From NCBI RefSeq assembly GCF_019061185.1, contig NZ_JAHQZU010000002.1, forward strand, positions 124,001 through 188,000: DNA of 64,000 bases, in the 5' to 3' direction. The stretch is from Paracoccus sp. Z118. Lineage in GTDB: Bacteria > Pseudomonadota > Alphaproteobacteria > Rhodobacterales > Rhodobacteraceae. Shown here piece after piece: positions 37,546 to 48,586 of this stretch. The position numbers and the translations under genes are program-made. The notes beneath the pieces are model-generated. The model did not search any database, was not told the origin of the DNA, and worked only from the letters and a program-made list of their open reading frames with translations. Position 1 is the first letter of the stretch. Each line of letters starts with the position of its first letter.

Positions 37546-38489
37546 CCGGCGCGGACGATGGCCGGGGTCGGCAGCGGCTCCCCCACCCGGATCACCTCCC
37601 AGGTCAGCTTGCGCCCGGTCACGGCCCGGACCCGCTCGCGCACCAGCTCGCCCAGCGACTCGAGATCGGCCGCCGTCGCCCCGCCGGTGTTGATGAGGAA
37701 ATTGGGGTGCTTCTCGCTCATCTGCGCCCCGCCGAGCGCGTAGCCGCGCAGCCCCGCCTCGTCGATCAGCTTCCACGCCTTCAGCTCGTGCGTGTCGTCG
37801 GCGCGACCGGTGGAACTGAAGCCCGCCGGGTTGCGGAAGGTCGAGCCGGCGGTGCGTTCGCGCGTCGGCTGGCTCTCGTCGCGGCGGGCGATCTGCTGGC
37901 GCATCCGCTCGGCCAGTTCCGCCGGATCGCCAAGGCCGCCGCGGAAGGTCGCGCGCGTCACCACCCAGCCTTCGGGCAGCGACGAGGCCCGGTAGGAGAA
38001 GTCCAGATCCTGCGGCTCCAGCCGCAGCACGGCGCCGTCACGGGCGACCACCTCGATCTCGGCCAGCACGTCCGCGACGTAGGTGCCATAGCAGCCCGCG
38101 TTCATCCGCACCGCGCCGCCGACGCTGCCGGGGATGGTGCGCAGGAAGGTCAGATCCACCCCCGCCTCGCCCGCTTTACGGGCAACATGGGTGCCGAGCG
38201 CCGCCGCCCCCGCTGTCACCCGGTCGCCTTCGACGGTGATGTCGTTGAAGCCGCGTCCCAGCCGGATCACGACGCCGCGGATGCCGCCGTCGCGCACGAT
38301 CAGGTTCGAGCCGACGCCCATCGGGAAGACCTCGACGCGGGGATCGAGGCCGCGCAGGAACGCGGACAGGTCGGCCTGATCGGCCGGCTGGAACAGCCAG
38401 TCCGCCGGGCCGCCGACGCGCAGCCAGGTCAGGTCGGCCAGGGGTCGGCCTTCGGTCAGCGTGCCGCGCGGGGTCGGAAGGTCGGGCAT
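37542..38489 (-). CDS. murB: UDP-N-acetylenolpyruvoylglucosamine reductase
   Basis: A 315-residue flavoenzyme that completes UDP-MurNAc. The FAD-binding region is near residues 20-75 ([27 protein letters not shown]), and [17 protein letters not shown] near residue 122 and GSTFRNP with the catalytic serine near residue 222 are clear. I chose the ATG at 38489, which removes a basic leader that is not conserved. The gene overlaps the methyltransferase gene by 4 bases. Confidence 0.97.
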   Translation of the reverse strand: MPDLPTPRGTLTEGRPLADLTWLRVGGPADWLFQPADQADLSAFLRGLDPRVEVFPMGVGSNLIVRDGGIRGVVIRLGRGFNDITVEGDRVTAGAAALGTHVARKAGEAGVDLTFLRTIPGSVGGAVRMNAGCYGTYVADVLAEIEVVARDGAVLRLEPQDLDFSYRASSLPEGWVVTRATFRGGLGDPAELAERMRQQIARRDESQPTRERTAGSTFRNPAGFSSTGRADDTHELKAWKLIDEAGLRGYALGGAQMSEKHPNFLINTGGATAADLESLGELVRERVRAVTGRKLTWEVIRVGEPLPTPAIVRAG

Positions 38490-38654
38490 GGCGTGTCTCC
38501 TTCGCTCGGGCGTGGCCTTAGGCGACAGGGAAGGCGCGCGCAACCGGCCGGGAAAGACAGGCCGTGGGGTCCTGGCTGTCGGGCGCGGCACCCTTCGTCG
38601 CCGGCTTTCACCGGCAGGGGCACCCGTCAAGCGTCTTGCGGGCCCGGCGCGGGG

Positions 38655-38933
38655 TCAGCGCCTGCGCAGCGCCTCCCAGAAGCCGGCGACGGCACCGAGG
38701 ACCAGCGACACCAGCCCCGGCACGATCACGAAGAAGATCATTCCCGAGCGGCGCAGATGCGGATCGCCCGTCAGCACGTCACGCGTGAGCGACCAGCCCG
38801 CAACCGCCGCGACGGCGCAGATCACGAGCACCCCCATCAGCCCGGACAGCCCGAAGCGCCGCGCGGCCAGCCATGCGAGCAGACCGGGCAGCGTGACAGC
38901 CAGCGCGGCAGGCAAGGCATAGTCGTCGATCAT
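38655..38933 (-). CDS. Small membrane protein between murC and murB
   Basis: A 92-residue protein with about three hydrophobic segments (residues 5-24, 29-48 and 65-88) and no cysteine or charged motif to suggest chemistry. I do not recognise the family. Its ATG (38933) overlaps the DUF2484 gene stop as ATGA. A role in wall synthesis is possible only by position. Confidence 0.8.
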   Translation of the reverse strand: MIDDYALPAALAVTLPGLLAWLAARRFGLSGLMGVLVICAVAAVAGWSLTRDVLTGDPHLRRSGMIFFVIVPGLVSLVLGAVAGFWEALRRR

Positions 38934-39214
38934 CGCGCCACGTCGCCTTCGCCATCGGCCATCCCGTCGCCGCGCTCGCCCGATTCGGGCTCCTGCCCCC
39001 GCCGTGCGAGCAGGACCGCGCCGATCAGGAACACCGCAAGCCCCGCGATCGGGCCCCAGTGCAGCGTCAGCCAGCCGAGCAGCGGCACGCCGGCCACGAT
39101 CAGCGCCCATAGCGCCTGCCAGTGGCGCACAGGTGGCAGACGGCCTGCGAAGGCTGCGGCGATCAGCCACAGGACCGCCATCGCCGCGCAAAGCTGAGGC
39201 TGCAGGATCGTCAT
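38930..39214 (-). CDS. DUF2484-type small membrane protein
   Basis: A 94-residue protein with two to three hydrophobic segments. The pattern [22 protein letters not shown], then [20 protein letters not shown], matches DUF2484, a family I know from the murC-murB interval of Rhodobacterales. The function is unknown. It overlaps both the murC stop (ATGA at 39214) and the next small gene, so three genes in a row are translationally coupled. The last ~25 residues are hydrophilic and rich in Gly and Glu. Confidence 0.82.
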   Translation of the reverse strand: MTILQPQLCAAMAVLWLIAAAFAGRLPPVRHWQALWALIVAGVPLLGWLTLHWGPIAGLAVFLIGAVLLARRGQEPESGERGDGMADGEGDVAR

Positions 39215-40635
39215 GCCGCGCGCACCTGCAGCTGGTCGGGCAAGGCGTTCGCCCAGGCCGAGATCGTCCCCGCGCCGAGGCACACCACCATGTCGCCGGG
39301 CCGCGCCTGCTCGCGCACCAGACGGACCAGATCCGCTTCGTCCATCACCGCGCGGGCGTGGCGGTGGCCGTGGGCGATGAGGCCCTGCACCAGATCGTCG
39401 CGGCTGGCGCCGGGGATCGGCTCTTCGCCCGCCGCATAGACATCGGCGATTGCGACGACATCAGCCTCGTTGAAGCAGGTGCAGAAATCGTCGAAGAGGC
39501 TCGACAGGCGCGAATAGCGGTGCGGCTGGTGCACGGCGATCACGCGGCCCTTGGTGGCCTGCCGTGCGGCCTTGAGGACCGCCGCGATCTCGACCGGGTG
39601 ATGGCCGTAATCGTCGATGATCGTCACGCCGTCGATTTCCGCTACCTTGGTGAAGCGCCGCCCCACCCCGCCGAACTTGGCGAGGCCGGTGCGGATCTCG
39701 TCCTTCTTGATGCCCAGATGCCGGGACACGGCCACCGCCGACAGCGCGTTGGAAACGTTGTGATCGCCCGGCATCGGCAGGGTGCAGCCCTCGATCAGCG
39801 GCACGGTGCCGTCATCCTCGCGCTCGCCCTGCAACGCGATGTCGAAATGCGCGGTGCCGTTCTCGTAGCGCAGGTTGATCGCGCGCACATCAGCCTGCGC
39901 GTTGAAGCCGAAGGTCACGACCCGGCGGTCGGTCAGCTTGCCGACCAGCGCCTGCACCTCGGGATCGTCGGTGCAGCAGACGGCGAGGCCGTAGAAGGGG
40001 ATGCCCGAGGCGAAGTCGACGAACCCCTGCCGCAGCTTGTCGAAGCTGCCCCAGTGATCCATGTGCTCGGGGTCGATGTTGGTGACGATGGCGATGGTCG
40101 CGGGCAGGCGGTTGAAGCTGCCGTCCGATTCGTCAGCCTCGACCACCATCCACTCACCCGCCCCGGCCCGCGCGTTGGAGCCGTAGGCGTGGATCACCCC
40201 GCCATTGATGACGGTCGGATCGAACCCGCCCGCGTCGAGCAGGGTCGCCACCATCGTCGTGGTGGTGGTCTTGCCGTGCGTTCCGGCGATGGCGATGTTG
40301 GATTTCAGGCGCATCAGTTCCGCCAGCATCTCGGCCCGGCGCACGACCGGCAGGCCGCGACGGCGCGCCTCCTCCAGCTCGGGGTTGCCCTTCTTGATGG
40401 CGGTGGAGATGACGACCACCCCCGCATCCCCGATATTCTCGGCCCGCTGCCCCTCGAAGATGCGCGCGCCGAGGCATTCCAGCCGGTCGGTGATCTTGGA
40501 CCGCTTCGCGTCCGAGCCCTGGACGTTGTAGCCCAGCGTCATCAGCACCTCGGCGATGCCGGACATGCCGATGCCGCCGATGCCGACGAAATGGATGGGC
40601 CCGAGTTCTCCGGGAAGCTTGGTCGCTACGTTCAT
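39211..40635 (-). CDS. murC: UDP-N-acetylmuramate-L-alanine ligase
   Basis: A 474-residue Mur ligase that adds L-Ala to UDP-MurNAc. The N-terminal nucleotide-binding [17 protein letters not shown] is at residues 15-31, the ATP P-loop GTHGKTT at residues 118-124, and the EADESDGSF and [10 protein letters not shown] motifs follow. Its ATG overlaps the murG stop and its own stop overlaps the DUF2484 gene, each by ATGA. Confidence 0.99.
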   Translation of the reverse strand: MNVATKLPGELGPIHFVGIGGIGMSGIAEVLMTLGYNVQGSDAKRSKITDRLECLGARIFEGQRAENIGDAGVVVISTAIKKGNPELEEARRRGLPVVRRAEMLAELMRLKSNIAIAGTHGKTTTTTMVATLLDAGGFDPTVINGGVIHAYGSNARAGAGEWMVVEADESDGSFNRLPATIAIVTNIDPEHMDHWGSFDKLRQGFVDFASGIPFYGLAVCCTDDPEVQALVGKLTDRRVVTFGFNAQADVRAINLRYENGTAHFDIALQGEREDDGTVPLIEGCTLPMPGDHNVSNALSAVAVSRHLGIKKDEIRTGLAKFGGVGRRFTKVAEIDGVTIIDDYGHHPVEIAAVLKAARQATKGRVIAVHQPHRYSRLSSLFDDFCTCFNEADVVAIADVYAAGEEPIPGASRDDLVQGLIAHGHRHARAVMDEADLVRLVREQARPGDMVVCLGAGTISAWANALPDQLQVRAA

Positions 40636-41723
40636 GAGCTGAGTTCCGTGACTAGATCGTAGAGCCGGGCGGCCGCGTCGGGCCGTCCCAGCGCGAGCGC
40701 CGCCGCCGCCATACGGCCGGCGCGGGCGGGGTCCGCGAGAATTGCGTTCAGGTCGCGCGTCAGGCTGGCAATGTCCAGCACCGATTCCGGCAGGACCACC
40801 GCCGCGCCCGATTCGGCCAGCGCGCGGGCGTTGGCCGACTGGTGATCGCCTGCCGCCGCGGCAAAGGGGATGAGGATCGAGGGCCGCCCGATCACGGTGA
40901 TATCGGCGATGGACGACGCCCCTGCCCGGCTGACCACGGCCTGCGCCTGTGCCAGCCGTTCAGGCACATCCGCGAAGAACGGCCGCACCTCGGCCTGCAC
41001 CCCGGCCTCGGCATAGGCGCGGGTGACGCGGGCCTCGTCCTCGGCGCGGGCCTGATGGCTGACGCTCAGGCGGGTGCGGAGCGTTTCGGGCAGCGCGGCG
41101 ATGGCGGCGGGGACGATGTCCGACAGGACGCGGGCGCCCTGACTGCCGCCGATGATCAGCAGATGCAGCGGGCCGTCATCGGGCGGGGCATAGGGCGCAC
41201 CCGCGCGGTCCAGCACCGCCTGCCGCACCGGGTTGCCGGTGTGGATGCCGGTGACGCCCGCCGGCAGGTCGGTCGGCCAGGTGCCGCAGGCGACACGGTC
41301 CACGCGCCGCGCGAAGATGCGGTTCACGCGCCCCATGACGCCGTTCTGTTCGTGGATCATGCGCGGCAGGCCCAGCAGCACCGCCGCGCTCATCGCCGGG
41401 ATGGCGGGATAGCCGCCGAAGCCCACGACCACCGCCGGACGGTCCCGGCGCAGCCCGGCCACGGCGCGGGTGACGCCCGCCCCGATCTTCAGCGGTGCGG
41501 TCAGCTTGCCGATCGGGCCACCGCGGGCGGTTGTGGCCGAGGGCACGATCTCGCGCGTCACCTCGGGCGGGAAGCCCCCCGCGTAGCGGGCGCCGCGCTC
41601 GTCGGTGGACAGCTTGACCCGCCAGCCATGCGCCAGCAGCCGCTCGGCCAGCGCCTGCGCCGGGAACATGTGGCCCCCGGTTCCACCCGCCGCGATCAGC
41701 GCGAGTTTACCGCGGCCGTTCAT
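40632..41723 (-). CDS. murG: Lipid II synthase (UDP-GlcNAc transferase) MurG
   Basis: A 363-residue GT28 glycosyltransferase that converts lipid I to lipid II at the cytoplasmic face of the membrane. The glycine-rich loops [17 protein letters not shown] (residues 11-27) and [13 protein letters not shown] are present, along with [13 protein letters not shown] in the UDP-GlcNAc domain. It is flanked by ftsW and murC with 4-base overlaps on both sides. Confidence 0.98.
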   Translation of the reverse strand: MNGRGKLALIAAGGTGGHMFPAQALAERLLAHGWRVKLSTDERGARYAGGFPPEVTREIVPSATTARGGPIGKLTAPLKIGAGVTRAVAGLRRDRPAVVVGFGGYPAIPAMSAAVLLGLPRMIHEQNGVMGRVNRIFARRVDRVACGTWPTDLPAGVTGIHTGNPVRQAVLDRAGAPYAPPDDGPLHLLIIGGSQGARVLSDIVPAAIAALPETLRTRLSVSHQARAEDEARVTRAYAEAGVQAEVRPFFADVPERLAQAQAVVSRAGASSIADITVIGRPSILIPFAAAAGDHQSANARALAESGAAVVLPESVLDIASLTRDLNAILADPARAGRMAAAALALGRPDAAARLYDLVTELSS

Positions 41724-42886
41724 CGGCCCGCGCGCCCCAGCACGTCCGCGATCTTGCCCTGCGGGCGCGAGCGGGTCAGCGCCAGCAGCATCCCCATCGC
41801 GATGGCCGAGGCGATCACCGACGAGCCGCCATAGCTCACGAAGGGCAGCGTCATCCCCTTGGCGGGCAGCAGGCGCACCGCGACGCCCATGTTGATGAGC
41901 GCCTGGATGCCGAAGGCGCAGGCCAGCCCGGTGCCGGCGATGCGGGCGAAGGGATCACGCTCGCCCGTCAGCCGCAGCAGCGAACGGGACACCACCGTCG
42001 CGTAGAGCAGGATCACGATCAGCACCATGATGAAGCCGTATTCCTCGGCCGCGACGGCGATGATGAAGTCGGTATGCGCGTCGGGCAGCGACCATTTCAC
42101 CGTGCCCTCGCCCACGCCGACGCCGAAGAACCCGCCCTCCTGGATGGCGTTGGTCGCGTAGCCGATCTGGGTGCGGGGGTCGATCTCGGGCGACAGGAAC
42201 CCGTCGATGCGGCGGGCGAAATGTTCCGAATTGGAATAGGCGAAGACGCCGCCGATCAACGCCAGCCCTGCGGCGGCCATCAGATACAGCATCGGCGCCC
42301 CGGCGATGAAATACATCACCCCCCAGGAAAACAGCACCAGCGACGCCTGCCCGAAATCCGGCTGCATGGCGAGGATCACCACCACCGCCAGCGTCATCAG
42401 CGCGGCGAACGACTTGCCGGGCGGGCCGCCCACTTCCTGGCTGGCCGCCATGAACCAGCCCAGCAGGGCGACGAGGCCGGGCTTGAGGAACTCGGACGGC
42501 TGGATCGAGGTGAAGCCGAGGCTGAGCCACCGCGTCGCGCCCTTGCCGAAATCCGTGCCGATGAACGGCAGCAGGGCGACGGTCACGAACGAGATGGCGA
42601 AGACCATCACCCCCACCCGCCGCACCTGCCGGGGCGACATCATCGAGATGACCAGCATCACCACCAGCGCGACACCGCCGAAGATGCCCTGCCGGGTGAC
42701 GTAGTAGAAGCGCGGCAGGTTGTTCTTTTCCGCCAGCGGGACCGATGCCGCCAGCCCCAGCAGGATGCCGATGGCGAAGAGGCCCACCACGCAGGCCAGC
42801 GTCCACTTGTCCAGCGTGCGCCACCAGCGCGGAAGGATAGGATCGCCCGAACGCACACGCGTCGCGCCAAAGACCATTTCGGTCAT
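41720..42886 (-). CDS. ftsW: Septal peptidoglycan polymerase FtsW
   Basis: A 388-residue SEDS-family protein with about ten membrane segments, the glycosyltransferase partner of FtsI. Motifs include [24 protein letters not shown] near residue 117, [16 protein letters not shown], and the C-terminal [23 protein letters not shown] chose the ATG at 42886 because the longer frame upstream is low-complexity shadow. It overlaps murG by ATGA, and a 205-base gap separates it from murD. Confidence 0.97.
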   Translation of the reverse strand: MTEMVFGATRVRSGDPILPRWWRTLDKWTLACVVGLFAIGILLGLAASVPLAEKNNLPRFYYVTRQGIFGGVALVVMLVISMMSPRQVRRVGVMVFAISFVTVALLPFIGTDFGKGATRWLSLGFTSIQPSEFLKPGLVALLGWFMAASQEVGGPPGKSFAALMTLAVVVILAMQPDFGQASLVLFSWGVMYFIAGAPMLYLMAAAGLALIGGVFAYSNSEHFARRIDGFLSPEIDPRTQIGYATNAIQEGGFFGVGVGEGTVKWSLPDAHTDFIIAVAAEEYGFIMVLIVILLYATVVSRSLLRLTGERDPFARIAGTGLACAFGIQALINMGVAVRLLPAKGMTLPFVSYGGSSVIASAIAMGMLLALTRSRPQGKIADVLGRAGR

Positions 42887-43027
42887 GGGATCACCGCTGT
42901 CACTGCCTCTGCCATGCCCGTCGCCGGGCTGCCCGTTTGCCGGGTCTGGGGCGGAGAATAGCGCGGATGGCGGGGCGAGGCTAGAAATGATTGCGTGAGG
43001 TGAAGCGGCGGCGCGTTGCGGGCGGTC

Positions 43028-43076
43028 CGCTGAAGCGCACCCTACAGGGCGCCGAAGCGTAAGATCCGCTTCAGCG
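43028..43076 (-). repeat. REP-like palindrome between murD and ftsW
   Basis: CGCTGAAGCG (43028-43037) and CGCTTCAGCG (43067-43076) form a 10-base perfect inverted repeat. GCGCACC follows on both outer contexts and an inner GGGCGCC is present. It resembles dispersed palindromic elements and lies just after the murD stop (43092). Confidence 0.5.
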
Positions 43077-43091
43077 CACCAATGCCCCGGC

Positions 43092-44501
43092 TCAGCCGTC
43101 CGCCCGCAGCGCCTCCACCAGCGCGGTGAAATGCTCGCCGCGCTTCTCGAAGTTCGGATACTGGTCGAAGCTGGCGGCGGCGGGGGCGAGTAGCACCGTC
43201 TCGCCCGGCTGCGCCTCGGCGCTCGCAAGCGCGACGGCCTGATCCAGCGTCTCCACGACCTCGTGTGGGGTTTCGCCGAGCTGAAGCGCGAAGTCGCGGG
43301 CGGAGTGGCCGATCAGGTAGGCCTTGACCACCCGGCTCAGATGCGGCGCCAGCGCGGCGATGCCGCCGTCCTTGCCGAGGCCCCCGGCGATCCAGCGGAT
43401 GCGGTCGAAGGCCAGCAGCGCCTTTTCGGCCGCATCCACGTTGGTCGCCTTGGAATCGTTCACCCAAGCCACGCCGCCGATCTCGGCCACCGTCTGGCTG
43501 CGATGCGGCAGGCCGCCGAAGCTGTGGAACGCGGCCTCGATCTCGCGCGGGGCGAGGCCCACGGCCCGGCAGGCGGCGTAGGCGGCGCAGGCGTTCTGGT
43601 GGTTGTGGGTGCCGGGCAGGCCGGTGATCCCGCGCAGGTCGATCGAGGCGACCTGCCGGCCCTTGCGGTATTCCGAAAGGAATCCCTTGCGGGCGAAGAC
43701 CGACCAGCCGAGGCCTTCCAGCTTCTCCTCGACCGAGATGCGGATCACCCGGTCGTCCTGCGGCGTCTGCCCCATCTGCCCGGCAAGGTAACGCCCCTCG
43801 GCCTCGTCCACCCCGATCACGCAGCGGTCGGGGCCCCCTTCCGAGAACAGGCGCCGCTTGGCCGCGAAATAGCCGCCCATGCCGCCGTGTCGGTCGAGAT
43901 GGTCAGGCGACAGGTTGGTGAACACCGCCACATCCGGCGTCAGCGCGCGGGCAAGGTCGGTCTGATAGCTGCTGAGTTCCAGCACCACGACTTCGCCGTC
44001 CATCGGCGGGTCCAGCGACAGGACGCCCGTGCCGATATTGCCGCCCATCTGGGTAGGGCGGCCCGCTTCGCTCAGGATGTGGTGGATCAGCGCGGTGGTG
44101 GTGGATTTGCCGTTCGAGCCGGTGACGCAGATCACGCGCGGGGCCGTGTCGAACGCCTCCCACGCCTGCGTCGCGAAGCTGCGGAAGAACAGGCCGATGT
44201 CGTTGTCCACCGGCACGCCCCGCGCATAGGCCTGCGCGATGGCCGCGTGCGGCTGCGGGTAGAGATGCGGGATGCCGGGCGAGGTGATGAGCGCGTCGAT
44301 CCGCTCCTCCCACGCCTTGTCGTGGGTAAGGTCGGCGAGTTGCAGCCCCTCAGTCTCGGCGGCGGCGCGGGTCTCGGCGCTGTCGTCCCAGGCGATGATG
44401 CGCGCCCCGCCCTCGCGCAGGGCGGCGGCGGTCGCCCGGCCCGAACGGCCGAGGCCGAGGACGGCGATGGTCTGGTTCTGGACGCCTTGAACGGGGATCA
44501 T
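43092..44501 (-). CDS. murD: UDP-N-acetylmuramoylalanine-D-glutamate ligase
   Basis: A 469-residue Mur ligase that adds D-glutamate. The Rossmann-like [16 protein letters not shown] is at residues 13-28, the P-loop GSNGKST at residues 128-134, and the ELSSYQTD and [10 protein letters not shown] motifs follow. [17 protein letters not shown] is the conserved C-terminal-domain motif. It lies 73 bases after mraY; that gap holds a dispersed repeat. Confidence 0.98.
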   Translation of the reverse strand: MIPVQGVQNQTIAVLGLGRSGRATAAALREGGARIIAWDDSAETRAAAETEGLQLADLTHDKAWEERIDALITSPGIPHLYPQPHAAIAQAYARGVPVDNDIGLFFRSFATQAWEAFDTAPRVICVTGSNGKSTTTALIHHILSEAGRPTQMGGNIGTGVLSLDPPMDGEVVVLELSSYQTDLARALTPDVAVFTNLSPDHLDRHGGMGGYFAAKRRLFSEGGPDRCVIGVDEAEGRYLAGQMGQTPQDDRVIRISVEEKLEGLGWSVFARKGFLSEYRKGRQVASIDLRGITGLPGTHNHQNACAAYAACRAVGLAPREIEAAFHSFGGLPHRSQTVAEIGGVAWVNDSKATNVDAAEKALLAFDRIRWIAGGLGKDGGIAALAPHLSRVVKAYLIGHSARDFALQLGETPHEVVETLDQAVALASAEAQPGETVLLAPAAASFDQYPNFEKRGEHFTALVEALRADG

Positions 44502-44524
44502 CGGTGGCTCCTGTGACGGGAAGG

Positions 44525-44570
44525 CCGGGGGCCAGCCCCCGGACCCCCGGGATATTTGGGCGAAGAAGAA
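44525..44570 (+). repeat. Dispersed hairpin/ATATTT repeat, copy C
   Basis: CCGGGGGC and GCCCCCGG form the hairpin (44525-44542), then ACCCCCG, then GGGATATTTGGGCGAAGAAG. It lies between mraY and murD, in the orientation opposite to the genes. Confidence 0.75.
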
Positions 44571-44574
44571 CGGA

Positions 44575-45660
44575 TCAGCGGAGTTTCAGGGTCGCGAGGC
44601 CGATCAGAGCAAGGATCAGCGCGATGATCCAGAAGCGGATGACGATGGTGGCCTCGGCCCAGCCCTTCTTCTCGAAATGATGGTGGATCGGGGCCATCAG
44701 GAACACGCGGCGGCCGGTGCGCTTGAAGTGGAAGACCTGGATCATGACGCTCAGCGCCTCGACCACGAACAGGCCGCCGACGATGGCCAGCACGATCTCG
44801 TGCTTGACGCAGATGGCGATGGCGCCGAGCGCGCCGCCGAGGGCGAGGCTGCCGGTGTCGCCCATGAAGACGGCGGCGGGGGGCGCGTTGTACCAGAGGA
44901 ACCCGAGGCCCGCGCCGATCAGGGCCGAGACGAAGACCAGAAGTTCCCCGGTGCCGGGGACGAAATGGACGCCGAGGTAATCCGCGAAGATGCGGTTGCC
45001 GACCAGATAGGCGATGACGCCGAAGGTGCCGGCGGCGATCATCACCGGGCCGATGGCGAGGCCGTCGAGGCCGTCCGTCAGGTTGACGGCGTTCGCCGCG
45101 CCGACGATCACGATCATCGCGAAGGGGATGTAGAAGAGGCCGAGGTCGATCAGCGCGTCCTTGAAGAACGGCAGCGCCAGCTGGCCCGACAGCGCCTCGG
45201 GGTTCGCCCAGGCGGCGGCGATCGCGGCGACCACGCCCACGGCCAGGCCGATCGCCATGCGGACCTTGCCCGAGACGCCCGCATGGGTGAATTTCTTGAC
45301 CTTGGCGTAGTCGTCCGCGAATCCCAGCGCCGCGAAGGCCAGCGTCACCAGCAGCACGATCCAGACATAGGCATTGTCGAGCCGCGCCCAGAGCAGGGTG
45401 GATATCGTCAGCGCCGACAGGATCAGCAGCCCGCCCATCGTGGGGGTGCCGCCCTTGTGGACGTGGTCGGGGCCGATTTCGCGCAGCGGCTGGCCCTTCT
45501 TCTGCTTCAGCCGCAACCAGTTGATGAGGGGGCGGCCGAAGATGAAGCCGAAGATCAGCGCGGTGAAGAAGGCGAACCCGGCCCGGAAGGTGATGTAGCG
45601 GAACAGGTTGAAGACGCCGCCCGCCCCTTCCGGGGAGAGATTCGCAAGCCAGTAGAGCAT
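44575..45660 (-). CDS. mraY: Phospho-N-acetylmuramoyl-pentapeptide transferase
   Basis: A 361-residue polytopic enzyme with about ten membrane segments that makes lipid I. Catalytic and signature segments are [12 protein letters not shown] near residue 70, [10 protein letters not shown] near residue 115, [15 protein letters not shown] near residue 190, [12 protein letters not shown] near residue 260 and [14 protein letters not shown] near residue 321. I chose the ATG at 45660, which begins MLYWLANLS. It lies 4 bases after murF. Confidence 0.98.
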   Translation of the reverse strand: MLYWLANLSPEGAGGVFNLFRYITFRAGFAFFTALIFGFIFGRPLINWLRLKQKKGQPLREIGPDHVHKGGTPTMGGLLILSALTISTLLWARLDNAYVWIVLLVTLAFAALGFADDYAKVKKFTHAGVSGKVRMAIGLAVGVVAAIAAAWANPEALSGQLALPFFKDALIDLGLFYIPFAMIVIVGAANAVNLTDGLDGLAIGPVMIAAGTFGVIAYLVGNRIFADYLGVHFVPGTGELLVFVSALIGAGLGFLWYNAPPAAVFMGDTGSLALGGALGAIAICVKHEIVLAIVGGLFVVEALSVMIQVFHFKRTGRRVFLMAPIHHHFEKKGWAEATIVIRFWIIALILALIGLATLKLR

Positions 45661-45664
45661 CCGG

Positions 45665-47062
45665 TCAACCTTCCGTCTGGGGCAGGGTCTGGTCAGGCGC
45701 GGGCGTCTGACGGGTTTTACGGATCGCGTCAACCACGCGCGCGACGCCCGAGCCCTTCGATCCCTTGACGATCACCACGTCGCCATCGCGCGCCAGATCG
45801 GCGGCGCGGGCGCAGAGCTCGTCCGCCGTTTCCACCCAGAACCCACGTTTTTCCGCGGGCAGCGCGTCCATCAGGTGGCGCATCCGGGTGCCGCAGGCGT
45901 GGACCAGTGAGACGGTTTCCATCTGGGGATAGCGGGCGATGTCGGCGTGAAGCCGCGCCTCGTTCGGGCCGAGTTCCAGCATGTCGCCGAGGATCGCGAC
46001 CTTGCGGGTGCCCGGCAGGCGGGCGAGCGTTTCCAGCCCGGCGGCAAGGCTGGCGGGGTTGGCGTTGTAGCTGTCGTCCAGCAGGGTGATGCCGCCGATC
46101 CGTTCCACCCCGCCGCGACCCTTGTAGGGCTGCCAGTGGGACAGCCCCTCGGCGGCGCGGCGCAGGTCGGCGCCGAGTGCGCTGACCGCCGCCAGAACGC
46201 CGACCGCGTTCATCACGAAATGCGCGCCGGCGGAGGCGAGCGTGAACTCCACCGTTTCGCCCAGGATGCGGGCGCGGACTTGCGTGCGGCCTTCGTCGGT
46301 GTCGGATTCCAGCGGCCTGGCCACGCCGTCCTTGCCGAAGCCGATGACGATCGCCCCCGCCGCGTCGGCGGCGTCGCGCAGGATCGAGGTGACGGGCAGA
46401 TCCTCGGGGATGATGGCGTGGCCGGCGGGTTCCAGCCCCTCGAAGATCGACGCCTTCTCGCGGGCGATCCCGTCGAGGGAGCCGAACGCCTCCATATGCG
46501 CGGGGGCGACGGTGGTGATCATCGCCACATGCGGGCGGGCCATGCGGGCGAGCGGGGCGATCTCGCCGGGGTGGTTCATGCCGAGCTCATAGATGGCGAA
46601 GTCGGTATCCACCGGCATCCGGGCGAGCGTCAGGGGAACGCCCCAGTGGTTGTTGAGGCTCGCCTCTGCGGCGTGGACCTTGCCTTGGGAAGCCAGCGCG
46701 GCTGCGGCCATGTCCTTGGTCGAGGTCTTGCCGACGCTGCCGGTGATCGCCAGCACCTTCGCGGCGCTGCGCGCGCGGGCGGCGCGGCCGAGCGCCTCCA
46801 GCGCGGGGAGGACATCGGGGACGATGAGGAGCGGGGCATCCGGGGTGATACCCTCGGGGATGCGGCTGACCAAAGCGGCGGCGGCGCCCTTTTCCAGCGC
46901 CTGCGCCACGAAGTCGTGCCCGTCGCGCGCGTCCTTCAGCGCCACGAACAGGTCGCCGGGGCGGATCGTGCGGGTGTCGATGGAGATGCCGCTCGCGGCC
47001 CATTCCGCGGTGCTGCGCCCGCCCGTCGCAACGGCGGCGTCGTCGGAGGTCCAGAGCGTCAT
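45665..47062 (-). CDS. murF: UDP-N-acetylmuramoyl-tripeptide-D-alanyl-D-alanine ligase
   Basis: A 465-residue Mur ligase that adds D-Ala-D-Ala to complete the pentapeptide. The P-loop GSVGKTS is at residues 108-114, with [14 protein letters not shown] and [11 protein letters not shown] following, and [15 protein letters not shown] in the C-terminal half. Its ATG (47062) overlaps the murE stop as ATGA. Confidence 0.98.
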   Translation of the reverse strand: MTLWTSDDAAVATGGRSTAEWAASGISIDTRTIRPGDLFVALKDARDGHDFVAQALEKGAAAALVSRIPEGITPDAPLLIVPDVLPALEALGRAARARSAAKVLAITGSVGKTSTKDMAAAALASQGKVHAAEASLNNHWGVPLTLARMPVDTDFAIYELGMNHPGEIAPLARMARPHVAMITTVAPAHMEAFGSLDGIAREKASIFEGLEPAGHAIIPEDLPVTSILRDAADAAGAIVIGFGKDGVARPLESDTDEGRTQVRARILGETVEFTLASAGAHFVMNAVGVLAAVSALGADLRRAAEGLSHWQPYKGRGGVERIGGITLLDDSYNANPASLAAGLETLARLPGTRKVAILGDMLELGPNEARLHADIARYPQMETVSLVHACGTRMRHLMDALPAEKRGFWVETADELCARAADLARDGDVVIVKGSKGSGVARVVDAIRKTRQTPAPDQTLPQTEG

Positions 47063-48543
47063 ATCCGGCCGTCCAGCGCGGCCACGGCGACAGAGGCCTG
47101 CTCCGCGTCGTCGAAGGGGAACACGTCGGAGCCGACGATCTGCCCGGTCTCGTGCCCCTTGCCGGCGATCAGCAGTGCGTCGCCGGGTTGCAGGGCGTCC
47201 ACGGCGCGCAGGATTGCCTCGGCCCGGTCGGGCACCTCGGTCGCGTCGGGGCCCGCGCCGGCCATCACCTCGGCGCGGATCGCGGCGGGGTCTTCCGTGC
47301 GGGGGTTGTCGTCGGTGACATAGACCACGTCGGCGTGTTCCCGTGCGGCCTGTCCCATCAGCGGGCGCTTGCCCTTGTCGCGGTCGCCGCCCGCGCCGAT
47401 CACGACGATGATCCGGCCCATCACATGCGGGCGCAGCGATTGCAGCGCCGCGACCACCGCGCCGGGCTTGTGGGCGTAGTCCACGAACACCGCCGCGCCG
47501 TTCTCGCGGATGGCGGCAAGCTCCATCCGGCCGCGCACGGTGGTGAGATTCGGCAGCGCCGCCAGCACCCGGCCCGGCGTGTCACCGGCAGCGATGGCGA
47601 GACCGGCGGCGGCCAGCACGTTCTCGGCCTGAAAGCCGCCGATCAGGTTCAGGCGGATCAGGTGCGTCTGCCCGTCCATCGAGAAGCGCAGATCCTGCCC
47701 CGTCGCGTCGTAGCGCTGGCCGAGGATGCGCAGGTCGCAGCCCGCCCCCGTCCCCACCGTGGTCAGCTTCAGCTCGCGGTCGCGGGCGATTTCGGCCATC
47801 TGCCGGCCGCGCTCGCCGTCGGTGTTGATGACCGCCGCGTCGCCGGGTTGCAGAAGGCGCGAGAAGAGCAGCGCCTTGGCCGCGAAATACTCGTCGAAGT
47901 CGCGGTGGTAGTCGAGATGGTCCTGGCTGAAGTTGGTGAACGCCCCGGCCCGCAGCCGCACCCCGTCCAGCCGCCGCTGGTCGAGCCCGTGCGAGGACGC
48001 CTCCATCGCCGCGTGGGTCACGCCCGCCTCGGCCGCCTCGGACAGGACGCGGTGCAGCGTCACCGGCTCGGGCGTGGTGTGGGCGAGTTTGGCGGAGTGA
48101 TCGCCCTCCACCCCCATCGTGCCGAGGCTGATGGCGGAATGGCCGAGCGCCTGCCAGATCTGCCGGGTGAAGGTCGCGACCGAGGTCTTGCCCGAAGTGC
48201 CGGTAACGGCGACGACGGTTTCCGGCTGCGCCTCGAACCACAGCGCGGCGGCGCCCGCCAGTGCGGCGCGGGGGTCTTCGGCGACCACCACGGCGGCCTC
48301 CGATCCGGCCAGCACATCAGCGGCGATGGACGCGCCCTGCCGGTCCGTCAGGATCGCAGCCGCGCCCTGGCGCAGCGCATACTGGATGAACTCGCCGCCA
48401 TGCAGCGCCGTTCCGGGCAGCGCGGCGAACAGATGGCCGTCGCGCACGCTCCGCGAATCGACGGACAGGCCCGTGATCTGCGGGTCGCGCCCGTCCTTTG
48501 CCCGCAAACCCAGCGCGGACATCCGCTTGGCCTCAACGCTCAC
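47059..48543 (-). CDS. murE: UDP-MurNAc-tripeptide synthetase (meso-diaminopimelate-adding)
   Basis: A 494-residue Mur ligase for the third residue of the stem peptide. The P-loop GTSGKTS is at residues 115-121 and NFSQDHLDYH is present. The DDNPR motif in VYVTDDNPRTEDP marks specificity for meso-diaminopimelate. I kept the GTG start at 48543 because the family normally has 7-10 residues before the SALGL segment; an ATG at 48522 is the alternative. It lies 43 bases after ftsI. Confidence 0.97.
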   Translation of the reverse strand: MSVEAKRMSALGLRAKDGRDPQITGLSVDSRSVRDGHLFAALPGTALHGGEFIQYALRQGAAAILTDRQGASIAADVLAGSEAAVVVAEDPRAALAGAAALWFEAQPETVVAVTGTSGKTSVATFTRQIWQALGHSAISLGTMGVEGDHSAKLAHTTPEPVTLHRVLSEAAEAGVTHAAMEASSHGLDQRRLDGVRLRAGAFTNFSQDHLDYHRDFDEYFAAKALLFSRLLQPGDAAVINTDGERGRQMAEIARDRELKLTTVGTGAGCDLRILGQRYDATGQDLRFSMDGQTHLIRLNLIGGFQAENVLAAAGLAIAAGDTPGRVLAALPNLTTVRGRMELAAIRENGAAVFVDYAHKPGAVVAALQSLRPHVMGRIIVVIGAGGDRDKGKRPLMGQAAREHADVVYVTDDNPRTEDPAAIRAEVMAGAGPDATEVPDRAEAILRAVDALQPGDALLIAGKGHETGQIVGSDVFPFDDAEQASVAVAALDGRI

Positions 48544-48586
48544 CCGTCACCCCGCTTCGCTGCATCCCGCGCCCTCAGCCTGCGCG

